NCBI GenBank assembly: GCA_021732845.1
Contig: JAKFUF010000142.1
Coordinates: 16,566 to 80,565 of the forward strand
DNA from: Planctomycetaceae bacterium
GTDB lineage: Bacteria; Planctomycetota; Planctomycetia; Planctomycetales; Planctomycetaceae
Direction of reading: 5' to 3'
Length of the DNA stretch: 64,000 nt
A model generated the notes under the pieces. It made no database searches and was not told the DNA's origin. It saw nothing but the letters and a program-made list of their open reading frames with translations. The position numbers were made by a program, and so were the translations under genes. Below are positions 20,051 through 28,944 of the stretch, in pieces. Each line of letters opens with the position of its first letter. The first letter of the stretch is position 1.

Positions 20051-21055
20051 ATGCGGAGCCCACAGGTGCTTGTTCAATCGAAAAGCGGCAGCCCACGAGC
20101 AGCAGCGTCGTCCAGTGATCTTTTGACAGCCTTTCTCGGCCCCCTCCGCATTGAGTGCCGGCAGTTGCAGCCCTGGCGCTTGAGAGCGCCTTGGGGACTG
20201 CAGTTTGCCAACGCGGGACTGGGGTTTTTGGTGGTCACGGAGGGCCAATGCCACCTGCAGACGGAGGCGGGATCGCCATCGACCTTGCTGCAGCGCCACG
20301 ATTTGGCGATCTTTAGTGCCCGCAGCGATTTCCAGATTTTTGATGAGCCTGGGCGTCCCTGCCTGCCGGTTCAGCGGCAGCCCTCAAACGCTTTCGCCGT
20401 GCATGAAACGCTGCAACCCGGCGGTGCCGGACCCGAAACGCGCCTGTTGTGGGGCATGCTCGGAAACGAAGACGACTATACCCGGCAGGCGTTGTCCCTG
20501 CTGCCCCCGCTGATCGTGACGCGGCACGACGACGCCAAAGCCACGGATCTGCCAGCCCTGCTGCAGTTGCTGGTTGGCGAATGCGAAGTGGCCCGCCCTG
20601 GCAGCCAATTGTTGGTCAACCGCTACCTGCACGCGCTGTTCGTGCATGCCCTGCGCCTCGCCCCTCCCAACGTGCCGGAGTCGCACGGCCTGCTTTCGGC
20701 CCTGGCGGTCCCCGGTTTGGGGTCGGCCCTGGGGGCGATGCACGCCCGGCCCGACCACGACTGGAGCGTCCAAGAACTGGCAAAGGCGGCCGGTTTGTCC
20801 CGTTCGCGATTCGCCCTGCTCTTCATGGAGTCTCTGGGATGCCCACCGTTCGCATACCTGCGCGACCTGCGGATGGGGCTCGCATGCCAGTTGTTGAAGG
20901 AAACGGACCGTGGCGTCAAGGAGATCGCCCAGCGAGTGGGATACGCGACGGAAACGTCGTTCAGCAAGGCTTTGGTGCGCTGGTGCGGTTCGACACCCCG
21001 AGAGTATCGGCGACATGAAACTGGTGCGCCACGAACGGCCGACGCAGAATCGTGA
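20051..21055 (+). CDS. AraC-family transcriptional regulator with N-terminal cupin-type domain
   Basis: 334 residues. The first ~190 form a cupin_6/AraC-binding domain (LRAPWGLQFANAGLGFLVVTEGQCHL), which usually binds a small effector. The C-terminal ~100 contain the two helix-turn-helix motifs: WSVQELAKAAGLSRSRFALL with the first recognition helix, and GVKEIAQRVGYATETSFSKA followed by GSTPREYRR, a normal AraC ending. It is a DNA-binding regulator; no effector or target can be named. It is not in an operon, with a repeat just upstream and no gene for about 120 bp downstream. The start is uncertain; the first 15 residues derive partly from flanking DNA. Confidence 0.9.
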   Translation: MRSPQVLVQSKSGSPRAAASSSDLLTAFLGPLRIECRQLQPWRLRAPWGLQFANAGLGFLVVTEGQCHLQTEAGSPSTLLQRHDLAIFSARSDFQIFDEPGRPCLPVQRQPSNAFAVHETLQPGGAGPETRLLWGMLGNEDDYTRQALSLLPPLIVTRHDDAKATDLPALLQLLVGECEVARPGSQLLVNRYLHALFVHALRLAPPNVPESHGLLSALAVPGLGSALGAMHARPDHDWSVQELAKAAGLSRSRFALLFMESLGCPPFAYLRDLRMGLACQLLKETDRGVKEIAQRVGYATETSFSKALVRWCGSTPREYRRHETGAPRTADAES

Positions 21056-21173
21056 TGGGCAATCGAGAGATGGTGTCCGCAATGCCGTAAGTTTGGCACT
21101 TTGCACGCGCTGCGTGGCTCAGGCCAGCCTGCCTGAGCCAGTTCGCAATGCAGTCGTCGCGGCAGCGGTCGCC

Positions 21174-21422
21174 TTAACGAACGACAAGGATTTCATTCAG
21201 CACGCGGCAATCTGGGGCAACTTCCCGCGCGGCTTCCTGGGCAAGCTGTTTTGCGTAGAACGAGTCGCACCGCCCAGTGAGGATGAGCCAGTGGCTGGAT
21301 TGTTCCAATTGTAAATTTTGGATCCGTCCGGCCGTACGTTCTCTCACATGTCGTTCCAGTGGTGCTGGAACCTCTTGCGCTTGTTTCAGTTCCACCACGG
21401 GCGGTTCAGCCAACGCGATCAT
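21174..21422 (-). CDS. Small BON-like domain protein
   Basis: 82 residues. After a Glu/Pro-rich start, RIQNLQLEQSSHWLILTGRCDSFYAKQLAQEAARE matches the short BON-like proteins of Planctomycetota, in which one strand-helix unit reads L.G...S.Y.KQLAQ, and it ends in NEILVV. GGGGG lies 5 bp upstream of ATG 21422. BON domains bind phospholipid or polymer surfaces; this lone copy has no signal peptide, so its site of action is unclear. Confidence 0.7.
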   Translation of the reverse strand: MIALAEPPVVELKQAQEVPAPLERHVRERTAGRIQNLQLEQSSHWLILTGRCDSFYAKQLAQEAAREVAPDCRVLNEILVVR

Positions 21423-22024
21423 AAATTCCCCCAGATTCGCCCGCCATCAGTTTTAAGCCACTTGGATTGTCCGGCGAGCACGACAGCCACTGGGAGCATT
21501 TGGCGCGCCGCCTTGGGGCAAACATGCCATTTGTGGACGCCTGACACAAATGCCTGAAGGAGTGAATGTTGCGGATCGCCTAGAGGCAGAGCCTGTGGCC
21601 TCTTGACATCAAACGCCGATCAAATTGATGGCATGTGTGCTTGAATTGATGGCTCCTGACAGACCAGGACGCTTGATGGGCGACCAGTCAACGTGTGACG
21701 AACCAGCAAGTTCGGCAGTCTCGCGAGATGTTTGGCGATGAGTTCGCCATTTGTCGCTTTGGCAAATGGCAAGCCAATTCACGAGTGATTCTTCTGGAAT
21801 TCCGCCGGATCGCTGACACGACGCGTTCGACCGGCAGGAGCCACGCCGTTTCGCGGACTTGAATCAAAGTTTGGAATTCCTCAGCCAGTCCGTATGGCCG
21901 CCTGGCCGAAATTACCCAGTAGGAAAGCATCGCTGGTTGGCGGAGCTTTTGAGACCTTGTGTGAACTGGTGAGCTGTCGCAGGATACGCGTGGCTCACCA
22001 AAAGAAATTCGGAGCGACTGGAAA
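21423..22024. other. Intergenic region, no gene supported
   Basis: About 600 bp between the divergent BON-like and phospholipase-like genes. Codon use in its open frames is irregular, and none has a recognisable domain or ribosome-binding site; an 80-residue minus frame (21688-21930) is the longest. Base composition is lower in GC than the neighbours. Promoters of both flanking genes must lie here, but no consensus boxes stand out. Confidence 0.5.
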
Positions 22025-22357
22025 ATGCGTCAGCACCTCCTGGCCACGATGTTTGTTCTCGGACTGATGGGTTTCACCGCGAAAACGGCCGAAGCCGGCT
22101 GTCCTCCATGGCGGCCATGCGGACCTGGTCTCCACAACTGGCTGATTCCGCAGGGAGCCTTCGGGGCCGATTTCCGTCCCGCCTGTGCCCAGCACGACGC
22201 CTGTTACACCGCTGGCTGCAACCGCAAGGCGTGTGACTGCCAGTTCCGCGCCACCATGCACCAGGCCTGCGAATGCTCGCGCCACCCAGCGTTGTGCCGG
22301 ATGCGTGCCAACGCCTACTACACGGCCACCCGCCTCTTCGGCGGACTCGTGTACTAA
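22025..22357 (+). CDS. Secreted phospholipase A2-like protein
   Basis: 110 residues with a signal peptide (1-24, ending AEA-GC). The mature part has ten cysteines and the PLA2 active-site motif C54-A-Q-H57-D58-A-C60-Y, with an upstream glycine-rich CGPGLHNWLIPQGAFGADF that resembles the calcium loop/pre-helix of prokaryotic PLA2. The mature size (~86 residues) is short but fits bacterial or fungal type XIV-like enzymes. Expected activity is Ca2+-dependent hydrolysis of sn-2 phospholipid ester bonds outside the cytoplasm; activity is inferred from the His-Asp pair only. It is transcribed alone. Confidence 0.78.
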   Translation: MRQHLLATMFVLGLMGFTAKTAEAGCPPWRPCGPGLHNWLIPQGAFGADFRPACAQHDACYTAGCNRKACDCQFRATMHQACECSRHPALCRMRANAYYTATRLFGGLVY

Positions 22358-22516
22358 GACCGCCAATCCCGCCGCGCCGAAGGCAGTGAGCGAGGAACCC
22401 CAATAGCGGATGAAGCAGGCGGCGCAAGCCGCCCATCCGCGTCAGGGGTTCCGCAGCGAACGAAACTGACCAGTGAAGCCACGGCGCGGGAGGCGATCTC
22501 TTCATGGATCAGGTTG

Positions 22517-22847
22517 TTAAGGATCGCAGCAACAATAACTGTGACATTTGTCTCCCTATCGAGCAGCGAACGCCACCAGGGACAACGAATGAAGTTGGTG
22601 GTGAAGTCGACAGGCCTGGCAAACCGGTGCGGGAATCGTACGGTCATAAATTCACCACGAATTTTCACGAATCTTACGAATTTCACGAATGATCAACCGG
22701 CATGGCTTCGCGAGCGATGGAAACCTGCTCGTTGCCATTCGTGCCATTCGTCTTATTCGTGAAAATTCGTGGTTCCCCCTCTCGCTCCCTACGACCGGCC
22801 TTCGGTCAGCATCTTGAAGCGTGCTCTATTCTTTGTCCGGTCCTAAA
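22517..22847 (+). repeat. MITE-like dispersed element, 331-bp copy
   Basis: The ends, TTAAGGATCGCAGCAACAAT and the reverse complement of TTTAGGACCGGACAAAGAAT, are imperfect inverted repeats (about 15 of 21 match). The whole element is about 80-90% similar to the inverted copy at 63500-63802. Inside is a palindrome made of CACGAAT repeats (ACCACGAATTTTCACGAAT...ATTCGTGAAAATTCGTGGT, about 22640-22782). It carries no credible gene, so it would be a non-autonomous element. Region 22358-22516 holds nothing recognised. Confidence 0.65.
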
Positions 22848-22883
22848 CCGTCCTAAACCCACGCCAGCGGCGGGACCGGGGCC

Positions 22884-23636
22884 TCAGTCCCGCCCCAAGA
22901 ACCGCCCACCATCAATGCGGTAGATGTTTCCCGTGGTGAAGTCGGTCCCTTCCAGCAGGTACAGCACGAGGTTGTTTGCATCTTCAGGTCGGCCAATTCG
23001 CTCCAGCGGCGAAGCCTGACGGATGCTTTCGATCTCTTCGGGAGACAAATTCGGGGGCGGGTCAATCATCGCGGGGGCAATGCCGTTCACGCTGATCGTG
23101 GGAGCCAGCTCCACCGCCAGGGCCTTCGTCAGCGTGGCAACCGCTCCTTTGGCGACCATGTAGGGGAGAAAACCTCGGTATGGCCGGTCGACGGCCCAGT
23201 CCACAAAGTTGATGATCTTCCCCTGCAGCCCATCGACCACCGGCTGCTTCCGCATCACCTTGGAGGCGGCGAGCGAGGTGAGGAATGCTGGCTGCAGATT
23301 CCCCAGCAGATGCTCATTGAACACTTCGGGCGTCAGTTCGTCGAAGGGTGTCGCATGGAATTCGCTCGCCATGTTGACCAGCACATCCAGCGATCCCAGC
23401 GTCTCCACCGTCGCCTTTACAAGGGCCTCCGCATCGGCGGCTTGCCGCAGGTCGGCCTGGTGGGCCAGTGAGCGGACACCCAGGCACTTGATCTGCCCGG
23501 CCAGCGCCTCCATCGGCTCGCGGCTCTTGAAGTAGCTCAGTGCGACATGCGCCCCGCGCCGCGCTAACTGCATCGCCAATCTGGCTCCGACACGGCGGCC
23601 GCCAGTGATGAGAACAGATTTGCCGGCGAGATGCAT
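22884..23636 (-). CDS. Short-chain dehydrogenase/reductase (FolM/pteridine-reductase-like)
   Basis: 250 residues of classical SDR fold. The cofactor motif is VLITGGRRVGARLA (TGGxRVG as in FolM/PTR1-type pteridine reductases), followed by HQADL, VNMASEF (the NNAG-equivalent), FVDWAVDRP and the catalytic Y-M-V-A-K (YxxxK), ending in YRIDGGRFLG. NAD(P)-dependent; a dihydropteridine substrate is suggested by the TGGRRVG variant but not certain. Start ATG 23636 fits the family N-terminus; the longer in-frame start at 23669 would translate repeat DNA (MFHWSLSHSSS). No strong ribosome-binding site is seen. Confidence 0.9.
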   Translation of the reverse strand: MHLAGKSVLITGGRRVGARLAMQLARRGAHVALSYFKSREPMEALAGQIKCLGVRSLAHQADLRQAADAEALVKATVETLGSLDVLVNMASEFHATPFDELTPEVFNEHLLGNLQPAFLTSLAASKVMRKQPVVDGLQGKIINFVDWAVDRPYRGFLPYMVAKGAVATLTKALAVELAPTISVNGIAPAMIDPPPNLSPEEIESIRQASPLERIGRPEDANNLVLYLLEGTDFTTGNIYRIDGGRFLGRD

Positions 23637-23639
23637 GGA

Positions 23640-23850
23640 GGAGGAATGACTCAATGACCAATGAAACAATGACCAATGTTGTGATTCGAGGGTGGACAGG
23701 TCGGCGGTGGCACGACCTTGACGACCGACCCAATGTCCAAGGTTTCAATGATTAACGACGTTACCCAAACCCGATTCCTATCGGCGAAGACCACTTCCAT
23801 CGCGTTCTCAAAAACATTGGTCATTATTTCGTTGGTCATTGAGTCATTCC
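23640..23850. repeat. CAATGACCAATG palindromic repeat, long copy
   Basis: The left arm (AATGACTCAATGACCAATGA) and the right arm (CATTGGTCATTATTTCGTTGG, continuing to GTCATTGAGTCATTCC) are inverted relative to each other and enclose about 150 bp with AAACCCGATTCC and other unique sequence. It is the same family as 19935-20047. It separates the radical SAM and SDR genes, which point the same way. Confidence 0.65.
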
Positions 23851-23854
23851 GGCG

Positions 23855-25054
23855 TCAGCCGGCCGCTCCCATCCCAAAAAACACCTGGCTCTTCAAGAAC
23901 CGGTACAGCCAGTAGTCCTCGGGAATCTCTTCGCCCGGCAGGTGGTGGCTGCTGCGGGGGGTGCAGGCGGCGAGTTCTCCATAGGCATCGCGGGTGCTGA
24001 AATCTTTGGCTCCCATCCCCTCAATGTAGTTCTTGAGTTCGATCGGATGCTCGAGGATCACGCAGCCTTTGGTCCGTTCATTGACGAACTTCTGGAAGCC
24101 ACGCAGGAAGACGCTCTCATTAAACGTCTTCCGCAGGTCGCCCTCGTTGTCCTTGACCATGTCGCGGGCAAACGACAATGCCGGGCAGATCTCGATCCCA
24201 CCGCGCGGATTGACGTGGAACCCCAGGCCCGTGGCTGCCGGGCAGAACGCCTCGCCCTTCGCCGTCCAGTAGGTGTCGATGATGAACATCGGGTGTTTCT
24301 TGCGGAGCCGCAGCAGCCGGCGGCGGATCTCCAGGAGCTGCTCCTTCGACACACAGTACTCCGTGTGTGGCTCAGCCCCCATCGGCCGGTAGACGTAGTA
24401 CCAGATATACATCGCCCCGCGGTCGATGAACCATTGCAGGTACTCGTCCGACATCACCTCGTCCATGTTCTGGCCGGTGATCGTCGTGGCGATGCCGTAG
24501 ATGACCTTGTTCTGTTTGAGCCTCAACATTCCTTCTTCCGCCGCTTCGAACACCCCCACGCCACGGCGCTTGTCGTTGTTGACGGCAAAGCCATCAATGC
24601 TGATCAGCGGGGTGACGTTGCCCACTTCGCGAATGCGGGCGGCGTTCTTCTCGGTGAACATCATCCCGTTGGTGATCACCTGAAAATAGCAGTCCTTGTG
24701 GCGCTGGAAGATGTCCCAGATCTTGGGGTACATCATCGGTTCGCCGCCCAGCAGCGTGTAATAGTGCGCCTGGTGCTTCTTGCCGTTCTCGATGATGACG
24801 TCGAGGTCGTCTTCCGGCAGGTAGTAGCCGACCCCCTCCTTTTCGACCCAGCAGCCGTGGCACCGCAGATTGCACTTGTTGGTGAGAGCCACGAACATGA
24901 ACGGCGGGTAGAGTTCGTCCTTCTTCAGGCGGCGCTTGTAAGACCAGACCGCGCGCATCCCCTTGTAGGCGCATAGGTACGCCCCCTTGAGCGCCAAGCG
25001 TGGCGAGATCTCGGTCGCGAACCGCCACGCCAGCCGGGGAATGACAAAAGCCAT
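23855..25054 (-). CDS. Radical SAM protein of unknown specificity
   Basis: 399 residues. The [4Fe-4S] motif C61-NLR-C65-HG-C68 (CxxxCxxC) is followed by the SAM-binding GGEPMMYP, VITNGMMF and SIDG motifs of the radical SAM core (about 50-250). A distal CPAATGLGFHVNPRGGIEICPA stretch holds two cysteines like a partial SPASM/Twitch region that carries an extra cluster. ATG 25054 (MAFVIPRLAWRF) has GGAG 9 bp upstream; an earlier start at 25096 would include repeat DNA. Related proteins in Planctomycetota are annotated only as radical SAM. It could modify a lipid, sugar or peptide; nothing nearby tells which. Confidence 0.88.
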   Translation of the reverse strand: MAFVIPRLAWRFATEISPRLALKGAYLCAYKGMRAVWSYKRRLKKDELYPPFMFVALTNKCNLRCHGCWVEKEGVGYYLPEDDLDVIIENGKKHQAHYYTLLGGEPMMYPKIWDIFQRHKDCYFQVITNGMMFTEKNAARIREVGNVTPLISIDGFAVNNDKRRGVGVFEAAEEGMLRLKQNKVIYGIATTITGQNMDEVMSDEYLQWFIDRGAMYIWYYVYRPMGAEPHTEYCVSKEQLLEIRRRLLRLRKKHPMFIIDTYWTAKGEAFCPAATGLGFHVNPRGGIEICPALSFARDMVKDNEGDLRKTFNESVFLRGFQKFVNERTKGCVILEHPIELKNYIEGMGAKDFSTRDAYGELAACTPRSSHHLPGEEIPEDYWLYRFLKSQVFFGMGAAG

Positions 25055-25069
25055 AAAACAGACTCCACT

Positions 25070-25253
25070 GCGATTAACTGCACCATTCCGAAACACCTGT
25101 CGCGGATCCGTTCGGCAGGCCTCACACCCGATCCGCTGGCGGTGTCCCGGAATGGTGCGAGGCGATTAACTGCACCATTCCGAGACACCTGTCGCGGATC
25201 CGTTCGGCAGGCCTCACACCCGATCCGCTGGCGGTGTCCCGGAATGGTGAGAG
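25070..25253. repeat. Two tandem ~93-bp palindromic repeats
   Basis: Two almost identical copies begin with GATTAACTGCACCATTCCG and end with GGTGTCCCGGAATGGTG. Each unit is an imperfect hairpin: CACCATTCCGAGACACC at one end pairs with GGTGTCCCGGAATGGTG at the other. They lie just upstream of the radical SAM start. Shorter relatives occur at 5287-5340 and 49092-49136 (GCGTGACTCCGGGA...TCCCGGAATCACGC). Confidence 0.8.
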
Positions 25254-25406
25254 GTTTTGCAAAACCCGTGGAGTTGATTCTAGACCGGGCGCGGGCAATG
25301 TGAAACCGCGACATTTTCGATTTTCGATATTCGATTTTTGACTGTGATGCCCGAAGCCGGTGCGCGACGGCCCTCAAGTCGGCACTGGGCGGGTATGATT
25401 CCGCCA

Positions 25407-25712
25407 ATGTGGTTCTTGGAAGATCGCTGGCTTTTCGACATGTCTTTTTCGTCTGTTTTCAATTCTGTCGAAGCGGCCTGGTGGATCTTCCTGGCGGCCC
25501 TGACTGCCATGGGCGGACATCGCGTGCGCGGGATGACGGCCCGGCTCCAAGGGGTGTTCGTGCTCGGATTCACGGCATTTGGCATCTCGGACGTGATTGA
25601 AGTCTACACCGGTGCCTGGTGGCGGCCAGTGTCGCTGTTGATGCTCAAGGCGGCGTGTCTCGTGGGACTGGCGGTTTCAATCTACTGGCTGTTGAGAAAC
25701 CGGCGAGCCTGA
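25407..25712 (+). CDS. Small integral membrane protein, unknown function
   Basis: 101 residues from ATG 25407 (MWFLEDRWLF). Three hydrophobic segments are visible: VEAAWWIFLAALTAMGG, LQGVFVLGFTAFGISDVIEV and LMLKAACLVGLAVSIYWLL, ending RNRRA. A conserved-looking loop GGHRVRGMTARLQG joins the first two. Small proteins of this kind occur in Planctomycetota without assigned function. An earlier start, ATG 25395, with GGGCGGG upstream, is equally possible. It is divergent from the radical SAM gene. Confidence 0.65.
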   Translation: MWFLEDRWLFDMSFSSVFNSVEAAWWIFLAALTAMGGHRVRGMTARLQGVFVLGFTAFGISDVIEVYTGAWWRPVSLLMLKAACLVGLAVSIYWLLRNRRA

Positions 25713-25859
25713 TGCAATTTTCGATTTTTGATTCGGATGCCCGAAGCAGGTGTGGCACTTTGTGGCATGCGTTCATTTGTTGTGTGCCACTCTTGCCGCC
25801 AGTGCCACGTCCGCCGTCAATCGTCCGTCCGAGGGTGGCATGGATACTGCTTCACGGTC

Positions 25860-26696
25860 CTAATGGGCCTGCGGAGCCGGATGCACGCTGACGCCCAAGG
25901 TCAGCACGCATGGCAGACCGATGTCTTCGTGCGAGGCGGCGACATACAGGGTCTTGCCGCCCTCGCGCCACAGGGCATACCGAAAAACGCCATTGACCGG
26001 GATGTCAGGGTGCTGGTCGTTGCCGCGTTCAGCAGGCTCGCCAAATTCCTTCTCAAGCTTCGTGACCTGCCGTTGAAGCCGCCGCTGGAAGCGCGCTTTG
26101 GTCTGCACGAGCAGCTTCAAATTGTGTGTATCGGCTTCATCAAAGTGCTGAATGTGGATGTCATCACGAAGGCTGATCGTGCCCTGCATCATCGATATTG
26201 CCGCGGTGACATCGTCATCCACAGCCTCCGGCCGGTTGATTGTCTGGATCTGGCCGCAATTCACGATCTTGCACTTTTTAACCATGAACCGCCGCGTGCC
26301 GAGTTGAATGCTCCCGTCCGCAGCGATCGAGGTGAATTGCCGTCCCAAGCCAAGCAGATACTTTTGAAACAGCAATTGTGAGTTTTGCTTCCAGTGGTTC
26401 CATGTGAACAGAAAGAGACGCTCACGCGTCGGCATGATGAGTTGCCATGCCAACGGGAGAGGGACGTGCTGGAGACTCTCGAATGGCCGGTCAAATGTCA
26501 GCAGGTATGGGGTGCTGATTTCACCGCCATGTGTTTCTGATGGAAGAGCGCAGACCGCCACGTTTGGACTGGGATCGAGCGCATGCGCAGGACGATTGCG
26601 TTTGGCCAACGCACGGCGTCCACCTCCCATGTCGATCCACGGCTTCGCCAGTTGCTTGAGGAGATCCTCCGGCTTGATGGTGATGATGCGAGCCAT
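25860..26696 (-). CDS. Hypothetical protein
   Basis: 278 residues, no family recognised. ATG 26696 has AAGGAG 9 bp upstream. No signal peptide or membrane segment is present. The middle has several strands (LLGLGRQFTSIAADGSIQLG, MVKKCKIVNCGQIQTIN) and a charged helical stretch (LVQTKARFQRRLQRQVTKLEKEFG). It lies 38 bp downstream of the secreted-protein gene at 26735-27838 and is probably cotranscribed with it. Compared with its neighbours it has less GC-biased codon use, which may hint at acquisition by transfer. Confidence 0.7.
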   Translation of the reverse strand: MARIITIKPEDLLKQLAKPWIDMGGGRRALAKRNRPAHALDPSPNVAVCALPSETHGGEISTPYLLTFDRPFESLQHVPLPLAWQLIMPTRERLFLFTWNHWKQNSQLLFQKYLLGLGRQFTSIAADGSIQLGTRRFMVKKCKIVNCGQIQTINRPEAVDDDVTAAISMMQGTISLRDDIHIQHFDEADTHNLKLLVQTKARFQRRLQRQVTKLEKEFGEPAERGNDQHPDIPVNGVFRYALWREGGKTLYVAASHEDIGLPCVLTLGVSVHPAPQAH

Positions 26697-26734
26697 CCCC
26701 TGAAACTCCTTCCTTCAAACAACTGACATCTCGC

Positions 26735-27838
26735 TCAATTGGCCCTGGCCGGCTTGTATCCCGCCGGCGGAACAACGACCTCAAAATCCGTTCCCTTCAC
26801 CCGCCGCAGTTCGTCGTGCAGGACGGGGATCCGCTCGTCAGGGGTGACGGAGACGGCCCAGTCGATGCCGTTGTCAGCGCAGAGCATGCCGTACCGCTTC
26901 AGCGCCTCCAGAATGGTGCGGACGCTGGGAGAGAAGGGGGTGGCGTCAAAATCTTTTCGCAGCCGCAGCCGTTCGCCCATTCGAGGCAGAGTTTCGTCTT
27001 TCTTCTGGCTGGCGAAATGCGTGGCCGGGTACACGTAAGCCCGGCGGGTGCGGGCAAAGGTCACGCGCAGGGCATGCTCGATCTTGCCGCGCTGGAGTTC
27101 ATCGAACCGCACGACCGCGGGGAACACCGGCAGTCCGGCGGCGTCGGAACTGGTCCACCCGTCCGGCCGCAGTTTGTTCGAGGCGAGGTCGAAAATCGAC
27201 GCCTGGTCGGCCGACCATCCGCCATTCACTTTGGTGAGCCGGTAAAACTCATACAACTTGCGGTTCACGGGATCGACCACAATCCCGTGACGGTCGGCCT
27301 CCAGGCTTGGCTTGCCGCGCTGGACATCGTCGAGAGTCAGCGCCCGCCGTGCGGGGTCACGCTTGAAATCCGCCGGCCAGCCTTCGATGGGCGTACTTTC
27401 CGGAACCGGGTATGGCCCCTTGTCCGACTCGTGGGGATAGGCGGTGATCGTCACCGGCACCCGCTTCTGACCAGGCGGAACGAGCACGAAGCTCATGTCG
27501 GTGTTGTACCGCAGCGGTTTGCCGCCGCCGATGGCCGTGATGATCTCCTTCGAACTCGGATGCAGCGGCCAGGCGTCGACAGGGCTGTTCCACGGGTTGT
27601 CGGGGGGAAAGACCTCCAGCGCCGCGAGAATGGCATCCGCTTCCGGGGTATTGAACTGAACGACATGGTCCACCTTCGGCATCTTGGCGGACTTTAATCG
27701 CGCGAGGCGCTGCTGATCGATGAGCACCCCAGCGGGAGTGCCACCAGCCTGTGGCTCGCCTAAACCTTGCATCCCCGCGGCCATGGCGAGACCTAGGGCA
27801 CCGATGAGACAGAGCATTCGCATCGCGTATATTGGCAT
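26735..27838 (-). CDS. Secreted protein of a conserved uncharacterised family
   Basis: 367 residues with a signal peptide (about 1-25, MRMLCLIGALGLAMAAGMQG). The mature part has the run VFPPDNPWNSPVDAWPLHPSS, GPYPVPESTPIEGWP, DRHGIVVDPVNRKLYEFYRL, LRPDGWTSSDAAGLPVFPAV, IEHALRVTFARTRRAYVYPA and YGMLCADNGIDWAVS. These stretches recall a secreted family in Acidobacteria, Actinobacteria and Planctomycetota with no known activity. The compact, Trp/Pro-rich motifs suggest a single extracellular domain. It heads a probable two-gene unit with 25860-26696 and is divergent from the DUF58 gene. Confidence 0.8.
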   Translation of the reverse strand: MPIYAMRMLCLIGALGLAMAAGMQGLGEPQAGGTPAGVLIDQQRLARLKSAKMPKVDHVVQFNTPEADAILAALEVFPPDNPWNSPVDAWPLHPSSKEIITAIGGGKPLRYNTDMSFVLVPPGQKRVPVTITAYPHESDKGPYPVPESTPIEGWPADFKRDPARRALTLDDVQRGKPSLEADRHGIVVDPVNRKLYEFYRLTKVNGGWSADQASIFDLASNKLRPDGWTSSDAAGLPVFPAVVRFDELQRGKIEHALRVTFARTRRAYVYPATHFASQKKDETLPRMGERLRLRKDFDATPFSPSVRTILEALKRYGMLCADNGIDWAVSVTPDERIPVLHDELRRVKGTDFEVVVPPAGYKPARAN

Positions 27839-28050
27839 GCCTGAAGGTCCTGGCTGGGCGCTTCATTGGAAGCGGAAAGTTGACTGGTCGATTCGGGGCC
27901 GCAAGCGAGTCACGGAGTGACTCGGCGACTTTGCGGATTATGGCCCGCCAGCCAGCGGTTCATCCAGTTCGATTCGGCATTCATCCCTGAAGACGGTATA
28001 AATTCGCTGTCCGCGAACTCCCCGTTCCCAAACCCGGCGCAGCTTCCTTC

Positions 28051-28944
28051 ATGTCCCTCGCCGATTCAGAGCTTGTCGACCCGCGGTTCTTTGCCACGCT
28101 GGCCAACCTCGAGCTGATCGCCCGCAGCGTGGTCGAGGGGTTTCTGCATGGCCTGCATCGCAGCCCGTATGTGGGGTTCTCGGTGGAATTCGCATCGCAT
28201 CGTGAGTACCTGCCTGGCGACGATCTGCGGCACTTGAACTGGAAGCTGTATGGGCGACATGACCGGCTGTATGTGAAACAGTACGACGCCGAGACGAACC
28301 TTGACCTGCACCTGGTGCTGGATGTCAGCGCGTCGATGGAGACCCGCTCGGGGCCGCTTTCGAAGATGCGGTATGCGTCGGCACTGACCGCGGCGCTTGC
28401 GCATCTCGCCCTCGGTCAGCGGGATGCCGTGGGGATCACGCTCTTTGCCGATCAGGTACTGGCACATCTCAAACCCCGGTCGCGGCCGACGCAACTGGAG
28501 GAGATCTTACAGACGATCGAGAACATGCCGTTTCGGCCCGAGGCCGATTCGGCACGTGTGCTGCATGAGGTCGCCGAACTGATGCCGCGCCGGGGGATGG
28601 TGGTGGTCATCAGCGACCTGTTTTTTGAGCCACAGGATCTGATGTCGGGCCTGGACCACCTGCGGTTTCTGGGGCACGACCTGCTGCTGTTTCAAATCCT
28701 CGATCCGCTGGAGGCCCGCCTGCCGGTCGATGGCCATGTCCGCTTTCGCGACCTGGAGACGGGAGCGGAGATGGTCACGCAGCCGGCGGAGATCCGCGAA
28801 GCGTACCTCCGCGCCATCGACATGTGGCTCAAAGAACTCGACACCAGTTGTTCCAGCCGCGGCATCGACCGCCTGTACCTGACAACCGACCAGCCGCTCG
28901 ACCGGGCGTTGTTCGACTACCTGACGCGCAGGGCGCAGGTGTAA
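28051..28944 (+). CDS. DUF58 / VWA-like protein
   Basis: 297 residues. The DUF58 signature is EFASHREYLPGDDLRHLNWKLYGRHDRLYVKQY (about 50-82), followed by a VWA-like fold with a MIDAS-type LVLDVSASM (about 92-100) and VVVISDLFFE. Family members usually stand beside a MoxR-type AAA+ ATPase and BatA/BatB-like proteins and act in envelope or metal-insertion functions. Here no MoxR gene is adjacent, so the partners must be elsewhere. No signal or membrane segment is seen. Confidence 0.92.
   Translation: MSLADSELVDPRFFATLANLELIARSVVEGFLHGLHRSPYVGFSVEFASHREYLPGDDLRHLNWKLYGRHDRLYVKQYDAETNLDLHLVLDVSASMETRSGPLSKMRYASALTAALAHLALGQRDAVGITLFADQVLAHLKPRSRPTQLEEILQTIENMPFRPEADSARVLHEVAELMPRRGMVVVISDLFFEPQDLMSGLDHLRFLGHDLLLFQILDPLEARLPVDGHVRFRDLETGAEMVTQPAEIREAYLRAIDMWLKELDTSCSSRGIDRLYLTTDQPLDRALFDYLTRRAQV

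Noticed and set aside
23942..24976. 344-residue plus-strand frame
   Set aside because: Antisense to the radical SAM gene; it is Arg/Val/His-rich shadow sequence caused by GC-rich third positions.
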